Shown here one piece after another: positions 37,033 through 47,097 of a DNA stretch of 64,000 bases. Both the position numbers and the translations under genes were made by a program. Each line of letters opens with the position of its first letter. Positions within the stretch are counted from its first letter, which is position 1. The stretch spans positions 239,738-303,737 of the forward strand of contig NZ_JAUHHF010000004.1 of the NCBI RefSeq assembly GCF_030410395.1. The letters are read 5' to 3'. The notes below the pieces were generated by a model that was given only the letters and a program-made list of their open reading frames with translations, was not told where the DNA came from and did no database searches. The stretch comes from Zwartia panacis (GTDB lineage: Bacteria; Pseudomonadota; Gammaproteobacteria; Burkholderiales; Burkholderiaceae_B).

Positions 37033-37644
37033 ATGAAACTCATCGCCTCACTCACTAGCCCATATGTCCGCAAGGTGCGCATCGTGATGGCTGAGAAAAA
37101 GCTCGATTACCAGATGCAAATCGAGAATGTCTGGGCAGCAGACACCGTGATGCAGGAATTCAACCCCTTGGGTAAGGTTCCATGCCTCATTACCGAGGAT
37201 GACAATAGGTTATTTGATTCACGCGTCATCGCAGAATATGTAGATACCCTATCCCCTGTCAGCCAGCTGATCCCCAAAACAGGTCGTGATCGCGCGGCAG
37301 CAAAATGCTGGGAAGCTCTCGCAGACGGCACACTCGATGCCGCCATCACGATCGTCAAAGAACAGCAACGTCCGGCGGCTCAGCAGAGCCAGGAATGGAT
37401 TGATCGCCAGTATGGCAAAATCCATGCTGCCATCAAAGCGATGGAAGAAGATCTTGGCACTAAGAGTTTCTGTATGGGTGTGAACTTTAGCCTGGCAGAT
37501 GTCGCAGTCGGCTGTGTTCTGGGTTATCTGGATTTTAGATTTCCGCACATCGATTGGCGTGCCGAATCACCGAATCTGGCGCGTTTATTCACCAAGCTGA
37601 GTCAGCGTCAAAGTTTTATCGACACCGAACCCCCTAAGCAATAA
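37033..37644 (+). CDS. glutathione S-transferase family protein
   Basis: 203 residues. An N-terminal thioredoxin-fold domain ([24 protein letters not shown], catalytic Ser in [20 protein letters not shown] cis-Pro; [10 protein letters not shown] for glutathione binding) is followed by an all-helical C-terminal domain with [19 protein letters not shown]. It resembles the GstB/YibF type. Substrate unknown. Overlaps the convergent mnmA by 11 bases. Confidence 0.9.
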   Translation: MKLIASLTSPYVRKVRIVMAEKKLDYQMQIENVWAADTVMQEFNPLGKVPCLITEDDNRLFDSRVIAEYVDTLSPVSQLIPKTGRDRAAAKCWEALADGTLDAAITIVKEQQRPAAQQSQEWIDRQYGKIHAAIKAMEEDLGTKSFCMGVNFSLADVAVGCVLGYLDFRFPHIDWRAESPNLARLFTKLSQRQSFIDTEPPKQ

Positions 37645-38731
37645 TCCCGCCACCCAAACAAATATCCCCGTCATACAAGACGGCGGACTGTCCGGGCGTG
37701 ACGGCCCATTGAGGTTGATCAAACTTCAAGCTAAACCCTTCAGGACTTTTACCTTCGTTGAATACGCAAGGTGCATCGCTCTGGCGGTAACGCGTTTTAG
37801 CTGCATAAGATCCAACGGCCGGTGCGTGACCACTCACCCAACTTGCTTGATCCGCATCGAGCCCGTCTGCCAATAACCAAGGGTGGTCATGGCCCTCGAC
37901 AACATAAAGCGAGTTTCGAGCCATATCTTTACGCGCGACATACCAGACGGGCCCTGTGCCATCTGAATGTTGATGCCCTTTCACACCACCGATTCCCAAG
38001 CCTTTTCTCTGTCCTAACGTATAGAACGAAAGGCCGTGATGCACACCGACCAGTTTGCCCGATTGTGTCAAAATCGGTCCGGGTTGAGTGGGTAAATAAC
38101 GGTTGAGAAACTCCCTGAAGGGTCGTTCACCAATAAAACATATACCCGTTGAGTCTTTTTTGGTCGCATTGGGTAATCCAAGTTCGAGAGCGATACGACG
38201 CACTTCGTGCTTGGTGATCTCGCCTAGAGGAAACAACGTGCGCGAGAGTTGCGACTGGTTCAGTCGATGCAAAAAATAGCTCTGATCTTTAGTGTGATCA
38301 ACCGCTTTCAGGAGCTCGAATGAAGGCCCGACTTGGCGAACGCGCGCGTAATGGCCAGTCGCGATATGGTCAGCTCCCAACGTCATCGCATGATCCAAAA
38401 AAGCTTTGAATTTGATTTCCGCATTACACAGCACATCGGGATTGGGCGTGCGGCCCGCTGAATACTCTCTCAGAAAATCGGCGAACACGCGATCTTTGTA
38501 TTCGGCAGCAAAATTGACAGCCTCGATATCCACGCCCACGACATCCGCAACGCTTGCGGCATCCAGCCAATCTTGCCTGGACGAACAAAACTCCGAATCG
38601 TCATCATCTTCCCAGTTTTTCATGAACAGGCCGATCACCTCGTAGCCCTGCTGTTTAAGCAGCCACGCAGTCACCGACGAGTCCACGCCACCAGACATGC
38701 CTACCACTACACGTTTTTTTGCTGTTTCCAT
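37634..38731 (-). CDS. mnmA: tRNA-specific 2-thiouridylase MnmA
   Basis: 365 residues from ATG 38731 (TTG 38740 is an alternative). It makes 2-thiouridine at U34 of tRNA-Lys, -Glu and -Gln. The PP-loop [13 protein letters not shown], the [10 protein letters not shown] loop, catalytic Cys in [11 protein letters not shown] and resolving Cys in [10 protein letters not shown] are all present, as is the C-terminal GLGIGG-K-...[10 protein letters not shown] segment. Single gene. Confidence 0.96.
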   Translation of the reverse strand: METAKKRVVVGMSGGVDSSVTAWLLKQQGYEVIGLFMKNWEDDDDSEFCSSRQDWLDAASVADVVGVDIEAVNFAAEYKDRVFADFLREYSAGRTPNPDVLCNAEIKFKAFLDHAMTLGADHIATGHYARVRQVGPSFELLKAVDHTKDQSYFLHRLNQSQLSRTLFPLGEITKHEVRRIALELGLPNATKKDSTGICFIGERPFREFLNRYLPTQPGPILTQSGKLVGVHHGLSFYTLGQRKGLGIGGVKGHQHSDGTGPVWYVARKDMARNSLYVVEGHDHPWLLADGLDADQASWVSGHAPAVGSYAAKTRYRQSDAPCVFNEGKSPEGFSLKFDQPQWAVTPGQSAVLYDGDICLGGGIIA

Positions 38732-38873
38732 GATGTCCAAATTGTAGTCGCTCCCGGTCCATCACCCAGACAACCGCCGGCAATATCGCCTCAAAATGAA
38801 GTAAACCACGGGCGCGAACCCCAGTGCGTGGTGTATAACCTAAAGATTCACAACCCAACAGATGGAGAGCTCG

Positions 38874-39992
38874 ATGCGCATCGGAATCCCGCGCGAGACT
38901 CGCGAAAACGAAACACGTGTGGCAGCGACACCGGAAACGGTTAAAAAATACGTTGCTGCCGGGCACGAGGTCCTGGTCGAACAAAGTGCCGGTTTGGCTG
39001 CTCATTTCTCTGACCAGGCCTATGAGCAAGCCGGAGCCAAAATCGTTGAGGCACAGCAAGCGTTCGCCGCAGCATTGATCCTCAAAGTACGTGCGCCCAG
39101 CGCCACCGAACTCTTAAATATCGCCCGAGGAAGCACTTTAGTCGGGATGCTTGATCCATTCGACGAAGCGGGGCTGGACGCAATGGCGCAAGCCGGTGTC
39201 ACAGCCTTCGCGCTCGAGGCAGCCCCACGCACCACGCGTGCCCAGAGTCTGGACGTCTTATCCTCTCAGGCCAATCTGGCAGGTTACAAGGCCGTTCTGT
39301 TAGGCGCGCACTACTACGGCCGGATGTTTCCCATGATGATGACAGCGGCTGGCACGATCAAAGCAGCTCGCGTGGTCATCCTGGGGACTGGCGTTGCGGG
39401 CTTGCAGGCGATCGCGACGGCAAAACGTCTGGGGGCTGTCGTAGAAGCCTCAGATGTGCGTCCGGCAGCCAAGGAGCAAGTCGAATCGCTCGGTGCAAAA
39501 TTCATCGATGTTCCTTTCGAAACTGACGAGGAACGCGAGATTGCCAAAGGCGTGGGTGGCTATGCGAGACCGATGCCAGCAAGCTGGATGGAACGGCAGG
39601 CGGCCTTGGTCTCAGAGCGCTGCAAACAGGCGGATATTGTCATTTCAACCGCGCTCATTCCCGGTCGCCCTGCACCCATACTGATTTCTGCCGAAACAGT
39701 TCGAGCGATGAAGCCGGGATCGGTCATTGTCGATCTTGCTGTTGAACGTGGCGGTAACTGTCCTCTTTCTCAAAAAGGTCTAGTGGTCTATGAAAATGGC
39801 GTCGCGCTGGTAGGTTTGACTAACCTCCCCGGCATGCTCGCTACGGATGCCTCTGCGCTGTATGCCCGCAACGTACTGGACTTCCTCAAACTCATCATAG
39901 ACAAAGACGCCAATCTGGCCATTGCGCGTGATGACGATATCGTTTCAGCTTGCCTGGTCTGTGAAGGCGGCAAAAACTTAAGGAAGAAATAA
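38874..39992 (+). CDS. pntAA: NAD(P) transhydrogenase subunit alpha, part 1
   Basis: 372 residues from ATG 38874 (GGAG six bases upstream; an ATG at 38862 also fits the frame). Soluble NAD(H)-binding domain of the proton-translocating transhydrogenase. MRIGIPRETRENETRVAATPE, RVVILGTGVAGLQAIATAKRLGA (Rossmann fold) and KPGSVIVDLAVERGGNCPLS are diagnostic of the alanine dehydrogenase/PntAA family. Three-gene split organisation (pntAA-pntAB-pntB), as in Rhodospirillum and Bordetella; the stop overlaps pntAB by one base. Confidence 0.95.
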   Translation: MRIGIPRETRENETRVAATPETVKKYVAAGHEVLVEQSAGLAAHFSDQAYEQAGAKIVEAQQAFAAALILKVRAPSATELLNIARGSTLVGMLDPFDEAGLDAMAQAGVTAFALEAAPRTTRAQSLDVLSSQANLAGYKAVLLGAHYYGRMFPMMMTAAGTIKAARVVILGTGVAGLQAIATAKRLGAVVEASDVRPAAKEQVESLGAKFIDVPFETDEEREIAKGVGGYARPMPASWMERQAALVSERCKQADIVISTALIPGRPAPILISAETVRAMKPGSVIVDLAVERGGNCPLSQKGLVVYENGVALVGLTNLPGMLATDASALYARNVLDFLKLIIDKDANLAIARDDDIVSACLVCEGGKNLRKK

Positions 39993-40333
39993 TGGAAGCC
40001 ATTAGCCCTACCCTGGTGAATCTCATCATTTTTGTGCTGGCTATCTATGTCGGCTATCACGTAGTCTGGAATGTCACCCCTGCTTTGCATACCCCGTTAA
40101 TGGCGGTCACGAATGCTATTTCAGCGATTGTTATCGTCGGTGCGATGTTAGCCGCCGCACTCACCGAGGGTGGACTCGCGCGCGGCATGGGCGTTTTTGC
40201 TGTTGCGCTCGCCGCAGTCAACGTCTTTGGTGGCTTCCTGGTCACACGACGCATGCTGGAAATGTTTAAAAAGAAGTCACCAAAAGATCAAACCCCAAAA
40301 GAAAAGTCCACTGATAACGGGAGTCGCGCATGA
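39992..40333 (+). CDS. pntAB: NAD(P) transhydrogenase subunit alpha, part 2
   Basis: 113 residues, three to four membrane helices (LVNLIIFVLAIYVGYHVVWNV, ATPL-MAVTNAISAIVIVGAMLAAAL, GVFAVALAAVNVFGGFLVTRRMLEMF). It is the membrane half of the alpha subunit, with HTPLMAVTNAISAIVIVGA as the conserved signature. The C-terminus is basic. The ATG overlaps the pntAA stop (TAATG) and its own stop overlaps pntB (ATGA), so the three are translationally coupled. Confidence 0.95.
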   Translation: MEAISPTLVNLIIFVLAIYVGYHVVWNVTPALHTPLMAVTNAISAIVIVGAMLAAALTEGGLARGMGVFAVALAAVNVFGGFLVTRRMLEMFKKKSPKDQTPKEKSTDNGSRA

Positions 40334-41778
40334 TTTCCATTAACGTTGTCACCCTTTTCTACCTGATCGCTTCGGTTTGTTTCATTCAAGCGCTCAAAGG
40401 CTTGTCTCACCCCACAACCTCGCGATTAGGCAATGCCTTTGGAATGGCAGGTATGCTCATTGCTGTATTGACCACAGCTGCACTCATCGTCAGCCTCGCG
40501 CGCGAAGCTCAAGCGGGCACTGGTTTAGCGTGGGTTCTGTTAGGACTGCTGATTGGAGGCTCGATCGGCACTGTCATGGCCAAACGCGTTGAAATGACAA
40601 AAATGCCGGAGCTCGTCGCCTTCATGCACAGCATGATTGGTCTGGCCGCAGTCGCGATCGCCGTTGCCATTGTTGCCGAGCCGCACGCCTTTAGTATCGT
40701 CGCAGCCAAAGGCGATCCCATTCCCCTTGGCAATCGTCTCGAGTTGTTTATTGGTACTTTTGTAGGTGCTATCACCTTTTCTGGATCTGTGATTGCCTTC
40801 GGCAAACTCTCAGGCAAATACAAATTCCGTCTTTTTCAAGGTGCTCCGGTCGTTTTTTCTGGTCAGCACATGGTGAACTTGGCATTGGCACTCGCGATGC
40901 TTGGTTGCGGCATTTGGTTCATGCTGATTCAGGACTGGACTCCCTTTGTGATCATGACGATCATCGCCTTTGTTTTAGGCGTGCTCATCATTATCCCGAT
41001 TGGCGGTGCCGACATGCCGGTAATCGTATCGATGCTCAACAGCTACTCAGGCTGGGCGGCGGCGGGCATCGGGTTTTCGCTTAACAATCCGATGCTGATC
41101 ATTGCAGGGTCTTTGGTAGGCTCTTCGGGCGCGATTCTCTCCTACATTATGTGCAAGGCCATGAACCGGTCTTTCTTTAACGTGATTTTGGGTGGTTTTG
41201 GTGGTGCGACCGATACCGGATCCGCCCCCGGTGAGGGTGTTCAGCGAACGGTTCGCTCAGGCAGCCCGGATGATGTGGCGTTCTTGCTGACCAACGCAGA
41301 AACGGTCACCATCGTGCCTGGTTATGGCTTGGCTGTCGCACGAGCCCAGCATGCCCTTAAAGAGTTGGCCGAAAAGCTCACCGATCGCGGTGTCACGGTG
41401 AAGTATGCGATTCATCCGGTCGCCGGACGCATGCCAGGCCACATGAACGTGCTACTCGCAGAGGCCGAGGTCCCCTACGATCAAGTGTTTGAAATGGAAG
41501 ACATCAACAGCGAGTTTGCGCAAACGGACGTCGTACTCGTGTTAGGCGCCAATGACGTCGTGAACCCCGCTGCGAAAACAGACCCCAAGTCACCCATCGC
41601 TGGCATGCCTATTCTTGAGGCCTATAAAGCTAAAACAATCATCGTGAACAAACGCTCCATGGCTTCAGGTTACGCCGGCCTGGATAACGAGCTTTTTTAC
41701 ATGGACAAAACGATGATGGTCTTTGGAGATGCCAAAAAAGTCATTGAGGACTTAGTCAAAGCTGTCGATCACTCTTAA
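40330..41778 (+). CDS. pntB: NAD(P) transhydrogenase subunit beta
   Basis: 482 residues. The N-terminal half has about nine membrane helices of the proton path; the C-terminal half is the NADP(H) domain (VTIVPGYGLAVARAQH, HPVAGRMPGHMNVLLAEAEVPYD, VLVLGANDVVNPAA, and VNKRSMASGYAGLDN). Drives NADPH formation from NADH at the expense of the proton-motive force. Its stop TAA abuts the stop of the convergent glcF. Confidence 0.96.
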   Translation: MISINVVTLFYLIASVCFIQALKGLSHPTTSRLGNAFGMAGMLIAVLTTAALIVSLAREAQAGTGLAWVLLGLLIGGSIGTVMAKRVEMTKMPELVAFMHSMIGLAAVAIAVAIVAEPHAFSIVAAKGDPIPLGNRLELFIGTFVGAITFSGSVIAFGKLSGKYKFRLFQGAPVVFSGQHMVNLALALAMLGCGIWFMLIQDWTPFVIMTIIAFVLGVLIIIPIGGADMPVIVSMLNSYSGWAAAGIGFSLNNPMLIIAGSLVGSSGAILSYIMCKAMNRSFFNVILGGFGGATDTGSAPGEGVQRTVRSGSPDDVAFLLTNAETVTIVPGYGLAVARAQHALKELAEKLTDRGVTVKYAIHPVAGRMPGHMNVLLAEAEVPYDQVFEMEDINSEFAQTDVVLVLGANDVVNPAAKTDPKSPIAGMPILEAYKAKTIIVNKRSMASGYAGLDNELFYMDKTMMVFGDAKKVIEDLVKAVDHS

Positions 41779-43008
41779 TCATTTCAAAGCGGTATCGACC
41801 ACTTCGATCCAATGACGGACAGGAGTATCTGTACCGCTTTGCAGATGACCAATACAGCCGATATTGGAAGACAGCATCACATCGGGCTTGGCTGCATTGA
41901 GCTGCCCCAGTTTTCGGTCACGCAAAGCTGTGGAAATCTCGGGTTGCAAAACCGAGTAAGCTCCTGCGGAACCACAACACAGGTGACTTTCGGTAAAGGG
42001 CTGCAATGAAAGCCCAAGCGCAGTCAACAACTGCTCGCTAGCCGGACGCAAACCTTGCCAGTGCTGCAAAGTGCATGGCGGGTGGAAAACAGGTCTCTTG
42101 GGCAGTTTTGAGAGATCGATATGTTTGGCGAGTGTCTCTGCGTGTGGACTGACAACCTGTGCGATATCCCGCACAAACGACACAATTTTTTCAGCTTTAG
42201 GTAAATAAACGGGATCATCTCTCAAATGGTGTGCGTACTCCACCACCATCGCGCCACATCCAGAAGCGTTCATGACGATTGCATCGATCTTGCCAGACTC
42301 GACGTGGGGAAGCCATGCGTCAATGTTCTGGCGCATCTGGGCACGCGCACGCTCTTGATCATCAAGGTGAAAACTCAGCGCACCACAGCACCCCGCCCCA
42401 GCGACGACTTGCGTTCCAATACCCAGACGGCTGAGTACTCGAATCGTCGCAGCATCAATAGACGGCATCATGGTCGGCTGAACGCAACCAGAGAGCAAGA
42501 GCACCTGGCGGGCCAAACCTGAAGTCACTGGAAGTGTGCCCACCGGCCTAGGCTCGATGACTTTGCGTTGCAGTGTTTCGGGTAGCCACTCACGAATTGA
42601 CTGACCCAATTTATAAGCTGGCGCAAATAAACGCGATGTCAGCCCCTCGCGCAATAATGCGCGTTGAACGCGCTGACCCAGCGGACGCTTCACTTTTTCT
42701 TCAACGATCTGTCGACCAATATCGACGAGATGACCGTATTCAACACCCGATGGACAGGTCGTTTCACAGTTACGGCATGTCAGACAACGATCCAGATGCT
42801 GTTGCGTAGCCTGAGTGGGCTCCTTGCCCTCTAGAACCTCTTTGATCAGGTAAATACGTCCCCGTGGGCTATCCAATTCGTCGCCCAGCACTTGATAGGT
42901 TGGGCATGTCGCTGTGCAAAATCCACAATGCACGCAACGACGCAAAATATCGTCAGCTTCTTGTCCGAGCTTGGAGTCACGTGCCCACTGCGCCAAATTG
43001 ATCTGCAT
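41779..43008 (-). CDS. glcF: glycolate oxidase iron-sulfur subunit
   Basis: 409 residues. Two 4Fe-4S motifs at the N-terminus (CVHCGFCTATCPTY, CLTCRNCETTCPSG) and two CCG-type domains (LSGCVQPTMMPSID, GAGCCGALSFHLDD, HPPCTLQHWQG, HLCCGSAGAYS). It accepts electrons from GlcD/GlcE and hands them to the respiratory chain. Last gene of glcD-glcE-glcF; 10 bases after glcE. Confidence 0.94.
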   Translation of the reverse strand: MQINLAQWARDSKLGQEADDILRRCVHCGFCTATCPTYQVLGDELDSPRGRIYLIKEVLEGKEPTQATQQHLDRCLTCRNCETTCPSGVEYGHLVDIGRQIVEEKVKRPLGQRVQRALLREGLTSRLFAPAYKLGQSIREWLPETLQRKVIEPRPVGTLPVTSGLARQVLLLSGCVQPTMMPSIDAATIRVLSRLGIGTQVVAGAGCCGALSFHLDDQERARAQMRQNIDAWLPHVESGKIDAIVMNASGCGAMVVEYAHHLRDDPVYLPKAEKIVSFVRDIAQVVSPHAETLAKHIDLSKLPKRPVFHPPCTLQHWQGLRPASEQLLTALGLSLQPFTESHLCCGSAGAYSVLQPEISTALRDRKLGQLNAAKPDVMLSSNIGCIGHLQSGTDTPVRHWIEVVDTALK

Positions 43009-43018
43009 GTTTGTCTCG

Positions 43019-44119
43019 TTATAGACCTGTGATCAAACGACCTGGATTGAAAACTGACTTCGGATCGAATTCCTGTTTGAGTCGTCGCACGATGGTTGCG
43101 ACACCTTGACTCAATGGATGAAAAACACCTTCTGGCGGCAAGTTTTTTGCCTCAGGCTGTCTAAATAATGTTGCATGGCCGCCTGACCGCTCAGCCAAGC
43201 TTCGAATCAACTGAGGGTCGGTATCGGCTGCGATCCAGCGTTGTCCGCCCCCCCACTCGATCAAGGTCGGCCCCGCATTGAGTGCCGGTGTACCCGGCGC
43301 ACAGGCGACACGCCAAAGCACTGGCGTGGCGAAAAAATCCAATGTCTGCTCACGCAACGCTGCCCAATACTCGATTGCAACATCGGCATCCATCACTTCG
43401 CCGCCGAGCAATTGCCTGGCAGATGAGAGTGCGGCAGCCGCTCCCGCCAAACGCACGCGCAAACGCCCAGCTCCGCCAATTGACTCCCAAGAAGTTGCGG
43501 AGATTGGCAAAGGCTGCGCGCGCCAGCTCAAACATTTCGCCAGCGCCGTTGATTCATCCATATCCCATTCCAGCGTACATACCTCGAATGGTTTTGGGGC
43601 GACTTTGATGGAGACCTGAGTCAGGGCACCAAACATCCCAAGAGCACCTGTCAGTAAACGTGAAACGTCGTAGCCGGCCACATTTTTCATGACCTCGCCA
43701 CCGAACTTTAGAATACGCCCTTGCGCGTCCAGCAAATGGGCGCCAAGTACATAATCCTTCACAGGTCCTGCGCTATAACGCCCGGGACCCGCCAGACCAG
43801 CAGAAATACATCCTCCTACCGTCGCTTGAGGCCCGAAAGCAGGAGGCTCAAAAGCCAACATCTGTCCTGAAGCATCCAGCGTTTCGACAATTTCCTGCAA
43901 AGGAGTGCCTGCCAAAGCGGTGATCACCAATTCAGAGGGTTGGTAGTTCACGATCCCGCGAACGCTTCGCATGTCGAGAGTGACAGGTGCCTCGCCCGCA
44001 CGGTCAAAAGGATTGCCATAAAAGGATTTGGTGCCACCACCACGGATCAAAATAGGTTTAAAACTGGCACGCGCGGACAACACCTGTTCGATCAGCTGAG
44101 AGATTTCATAGTTCGTCAT
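43019..44119 (-). CDS. glcE: glycolate oxidase FAD-binding subunit
   Basis: 366 residues, shorter than GlcD. FAD_binding_4 domain at the N-terminus (PILIRGGGTKSFYGNP, TVGGCISAGLAGPGRYSAGPVKDYVLG, EVMKNVAGYDVSRLLTGALGMFG). The C-terminal part lacks the long GlcD domain, as in GlcE. It follows glcD after three bases and precedes glcF by 10, so all three subunits are made together. Confidence 0.93.
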   Translation of the reverse strand: MTNYEISQLIEQVLSARASFKPILIRGGGTKSFYGNPFDRAGEAPVTLDMRSVRGIVNYQPSELVITALAGTPLQEIVETLDASGQMLAFEPPAFGPQATVGGCISAGLAGPGRYSAGPVKDYVLGAHLLDAQGRILKFGGEVMKNVAGYDVSRLLTGALGMFGALTQVSIKVAPKPFEVCTLEWDMDESTALAKCLSWRAQPLPISATSWESIGGAGRLRVRLAGAAAALSSARQLLGGEVMDADVAIEYWAALREQTLDFFATPVLWRVACAPGTPALNAGPTLIEWGGGQRWIAADTDPQLIRSLAERSGGHATLFRQPEAKNLPPEGVFHPLSQGVATIVRRLKQEFDPKSVFNPGRLITGL

Positions 44120-44122
44120 AGC

Positions 44123-45619
44123 TCAGAATCTCGGCAACTCAGGAAAAGGAATCGCTCCACCGTGCACATGCATCTTGCCGTATTCAGCGCAGCGAGCCAG
44201 CGTCGGGATCACTTTTTCTGGATTGAGTAAACAGGCGGGATCGAAAGCACGTTTGACCGCCATGAACATATCCAGTTCGTCCCGACTGAATTGCACACAC
44301 ATCTGATTGATCTTTTCCATTCCCACACCGTGCTCGCCCGTGATGGTCCCGCCCACCTCGACGCACAGCTCGAGAATCGCTGCACCAAAATCCTCCGCAC
44401 GCCGCACTTCATCTTCGATATTTGAATTGAACAGAATCAAGGGGTGGAGATTCCCATCTCCAGCATGAAAAACGTTGGCGCAACGCAAGCCAAACTGCGT
44501 TTCCATACCCTGAATCGCTTTAAGCACATCTCCCAGACGTCGCCGAGGGATTGTTCCATCCATGCAGTAATAGTCGGGAGACACACGACCGGCTGCTGGA
44601 AAAGCGTTCTTGCGACCCGCCCAGAAACGCAGCCTCTCGGCTTCACTTGTCGAAACCTGCAGTCGTGTTGCACCGGCGCGCTGGAAAACTTGTTCCATGC
44701 GCTGAAGTTCTTCAGCCACTTCTTCAGTTGTGCCATCAGACTCGCACAACAAAATGGCCTCGGCATCTATGTCATAACCAGCCTTGACAAATGGCTCCAC
44801 CATCTGGGTAGCCTGCTTGTCCATCATCTCAAGTCCGGCAGGAATAATTCCGGCACCGATAATTTTGCCAACCGCGTCACTCGCCTTTTCCACGTCATCG
44901 AAACTCGCCATGATGACACTGGCTAAGGCTGGCTTGGGCGTCAATCGTAAGGTGACCTCGGTGACCACCCCTAGCATGCCTTCCGATCCAACAAACACGG
45001 ACAGCAAATCCGGGCCCGGACTGTCGGGCGCCAGAGAGCCTAACTCGACGACATCGCCTTCCATCGTCACCATTCGAACTTTGAGAACGTTATGAATGGT
45101 CAGACCATATTTGAGGCAATGCACACCTCCCGAATTCTCAGCCACATTCCCGCCAATTGTGCAGGCAATCTGACTGGATGGATCCGGCGCGTAATACAAA
45201 CCGAATGGCGCAGCCGCTTCGGAAACCGCCAAATTCCGAACACCAGGCTGAACAACAGCGATCGCGGCTACCGGATCAATCTGCTTGATTTGATTGAACT
45301 TGGCCAGTCCGAGTAAAACGCCTTGAGCATGCGGCATCGCACCACCCGACAAGCCCGTACCCGCACCGCGGGCCACGACTGGAACGTTCAGACGTTTACA
45401 GACCTTAAGAATATTTTGGACCTGCGCCTCTGTCTCGGGAAGGACCACGGCCATCGGCAACGACCGATATAACGACAATCCGTCGCACTCGTACGGTCGA
45501 GTGTCCTCCTCGCGACTGAGCACACAGTGCGGTGGAACTGCCGCCCGCAGTGCCAGGACCACCTCTTCTTTGGGCGGCACAATCAAGGGGGACAAGCCTG
45601 TATCAATGATCGCATTCAT
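44123..45619 (-). CDS. glcD: glycolate oxidase subunit GlcD
   Basis: 498 residues from ATG 45619; an alternative start at 45646 would add nine. FAD_binding_4 and FAD-oxidase C domains: GAGTGLSGGAMPHAQGVLLGL, IGGNVAENSGGVHCLKYGLTIHNVL, GSEGMLGVVTEVTLRL, and the C-terminal HAGDGNLHPLI and TGEHGVGMEK. It oxidises glycolate to glyoxylate. A paralogous flavoprotein gene lies directly upstream in the same direction, 61 bases away. Confidence 0.94.
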   Translation of the reverse strand: MNAIIDTGLSPLIVPPKEEVVLALRAAVPPHCVLSREEDTRPYECDGLSLYRSLPMAVVLPETEAQVQNILKVCKRLNVPVVARGAGTGLSGGAMPHAQGVLLGLAKFNQIKQIDPVAAIAVVQPGVRNLAVSEAAAPFGLYYAPDPSSQIACTIGGNVAENSGGVHCLKYGLTIHNVLKVRMVTMEGDVVELGSLAPDSPGPDLLSVFVGSEGMLGVVTEVTLRLTPKPALASVIMASFDDVEKASDAVGKIIGAGIIPAGLEMMDKQATQMVEPFVKAGYDIDAEAILLCESDGTTEEVAEELQRMEQVFQRAGATRLQVSTSEAERLRFWAGRKNAFPAAGRVSPDYYCMDGTIPRRRLGDVLKAIQGMETQFGLRCANVFHAGDGNLHPLILFNSNIEDEVRRAEDFGAAILELCVEVGGTITGEHGVGMEKINQMCVQFSRDELDMFMAVKRAFDPACLLNPEKVIPTLARCAEYGKMHVHGGAIPFPELPRF

Positions 45620-45680
45620 AGGACACAACAATACCTTGGAAGGCAAGTTTTCGCAGGACAGGACTTACCCGAGGTATGCC

Positions 45681-47096
45681 TTACATTCGGGGATCTAAAA
45701 CCTTTCCCGGGTTAAGGATATTATTGGGGTCGAATGCCAGCTTGAGTGACCGCATCAGATCGAGGGCATCCTCTCCATGCTCATGCACCATGAATTGCTT
45801 TTTATGCAAACCGATTCCATGCTCTCCAGTACAGGTCCCATCGGCCTGAATCGCTTGCATGACGAGTTGATAATTCAGGCGCTCGGACTCCGCCCATTCC
45901 GCCTCACTGTCAGGATCAAGCAGCATCAAGACGTGGAAGTTTCCATCACCTACATGACCGACGATCGTGCTGGGAAAACTCACTTTGGATAATGCCTCAG
46001 TCGCAGCATCAATACACTCGGCTAGACGGGAAATGGGCACGCAAACATCTGTGGTGCTGGCTTTGCAACCAGGACGAAGCTGCAAACCGGCAAAATAGGC
46101 ATTATGTCGCGCAGTCCACAAGCGATTGCGGTCCTCGGGACGTTCTGCCCATTCAAAATCCATTCCGCCGCAATCCTTGGCAATATCCTGAACTGTTTGC
46201 GCCTGCTCCTTCACGCTCGCTTCGCTCCCATGGAACTCAAACAGCAGCAGAGGAGTTTCACGTAACGTGAGTTTGCTGTAGGCGTTAGACGCGCGCACCG
46301 CTTCAGCATTCATCAACTCAACTCTCGCGACTGGCACGCCAAGCTGAATTGTTTGAATGACACACTCAACCGCGTCATGGACGCTTGGAAAGTTGCAAAC
46401 CGCGGCACTCACTGCCTCAGGCTGAGGATAAAGCTTGACGGTCACCTCGGTAATAACACCAAGGGTACCTTCACTGCCGACAAAAAGCCGGGTCAAGTCG
46501 TAGCCAGCCGAAGATTTTCTGGCACGGCGCGAGGTCCGAATCACCTTACCTTGCGCCGTCACGACGGTCAGTGAAACCACATTTTCGCGCATCGTGCCAT
46601 AGCGCACGGCATTGGTACCCGATGCGCGTGTCGCGGACATTCCGCCTAAGGAGGCGTCCGCACCCGGGTCGATCGGAAAAAATAAACCCGTGTCACGGAT
46701 CTGCTCGTTGAGCTGCTTACGCGTCAACCCAGCTTGAACGGTGACAGTCTGATCTTCGGCATGCAAAGCGACAATCTTGTTCATTCTGGTTAAATCCAGA
46801 CTGATGCCGCCTTGAACTGCCAAAATGTGGCCTTCTAGCGAGGAACCTGAGCCGTAAGGAATAAGCGGAACCCCATGCTTATCGCAAAGCTTGACCACTG
46901 CGACCACTTCGTCTGTTGACTCGGCAAACACCACACCATCGGGCAACATGGAAGGAAAAGGCGACTCATCCTTGCCGTGATGATCCCGTACGGCATTTGA
47001 CCGTGAAAACCGATCGCCAAACTTTGCTTGCAAGTCAGCAATCATTTCATCCGGAATCGGGCAACGCAGGTTTTGACTTTCGTGCGGGGCGTTCAT
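45681..47096 (-). CDS. FAD-binding oxidase, D-lactate dehydrogenase (cytochrome)-like
   Basis: 471 residues with the same architecture as GlcD but of the LDHD branch: IPYGSGSSLEGHILAVQGGISLDL, DPGADASLGGMSATRASGTNAVRYGTM, GSEGTLGVITEVTVKLYP, and the C-terminal HVGDGNFHVLML and TGEHGIGLHKKQFM. The YGSG(T/S)SLEGH and GM(A)ATRASGT motifs are those of eukaryotic and bacterial D-lactate dehydrogenases that use cytochrome c or quinone. Together with glcDEF it suggests oxidation of 2-hydroxyacids, with GlcF as possible shared electron acceptor (inference). Starts one base after the aroG stop. Confidence 0.87.
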   Translation of the reverse strand: MNAPHESQNLRCPIPDEMIADLQAKFGDRFSRSNAVRDHHGKDESPFPSMLPDGVVFAESTDEVVAVVKLCDKHGVPLIPYGSGSSLEGHILAVQGGISLDLTRMNKIVALHAEDQTVTVQAGLTRKQLNEQIRDTGLFFPIDPGADASLGGMSATRASGTNAVRYGTMRENVVSLTVVTAQGKVIRTSRRARKSSAGYDLTRLFVGSEGTLGVITEVTVKLYPQPEAVSAAVCNFPSVHDAVECVIQTIQLGVPVARVELMNAEAVRASNAYSKLTLRETPLLLFEFHGSEASVKEQAQTVQDIAKDCGGMDFEWAERPEDRNRLWTARHNAYFAGLQLRPGCKASTTDVCVPISRLAECIDAATEALSKVSFPSTIVGHVGDGNFHVLMLLDPDSEAEWAESERLNYQLVMQAIQADGTCTGEHGIGLHKKQFMVHEHGEDALDLMRSLKLAFDPNNILNPGKVLDPRM

Positions 47097-47097
47097 T

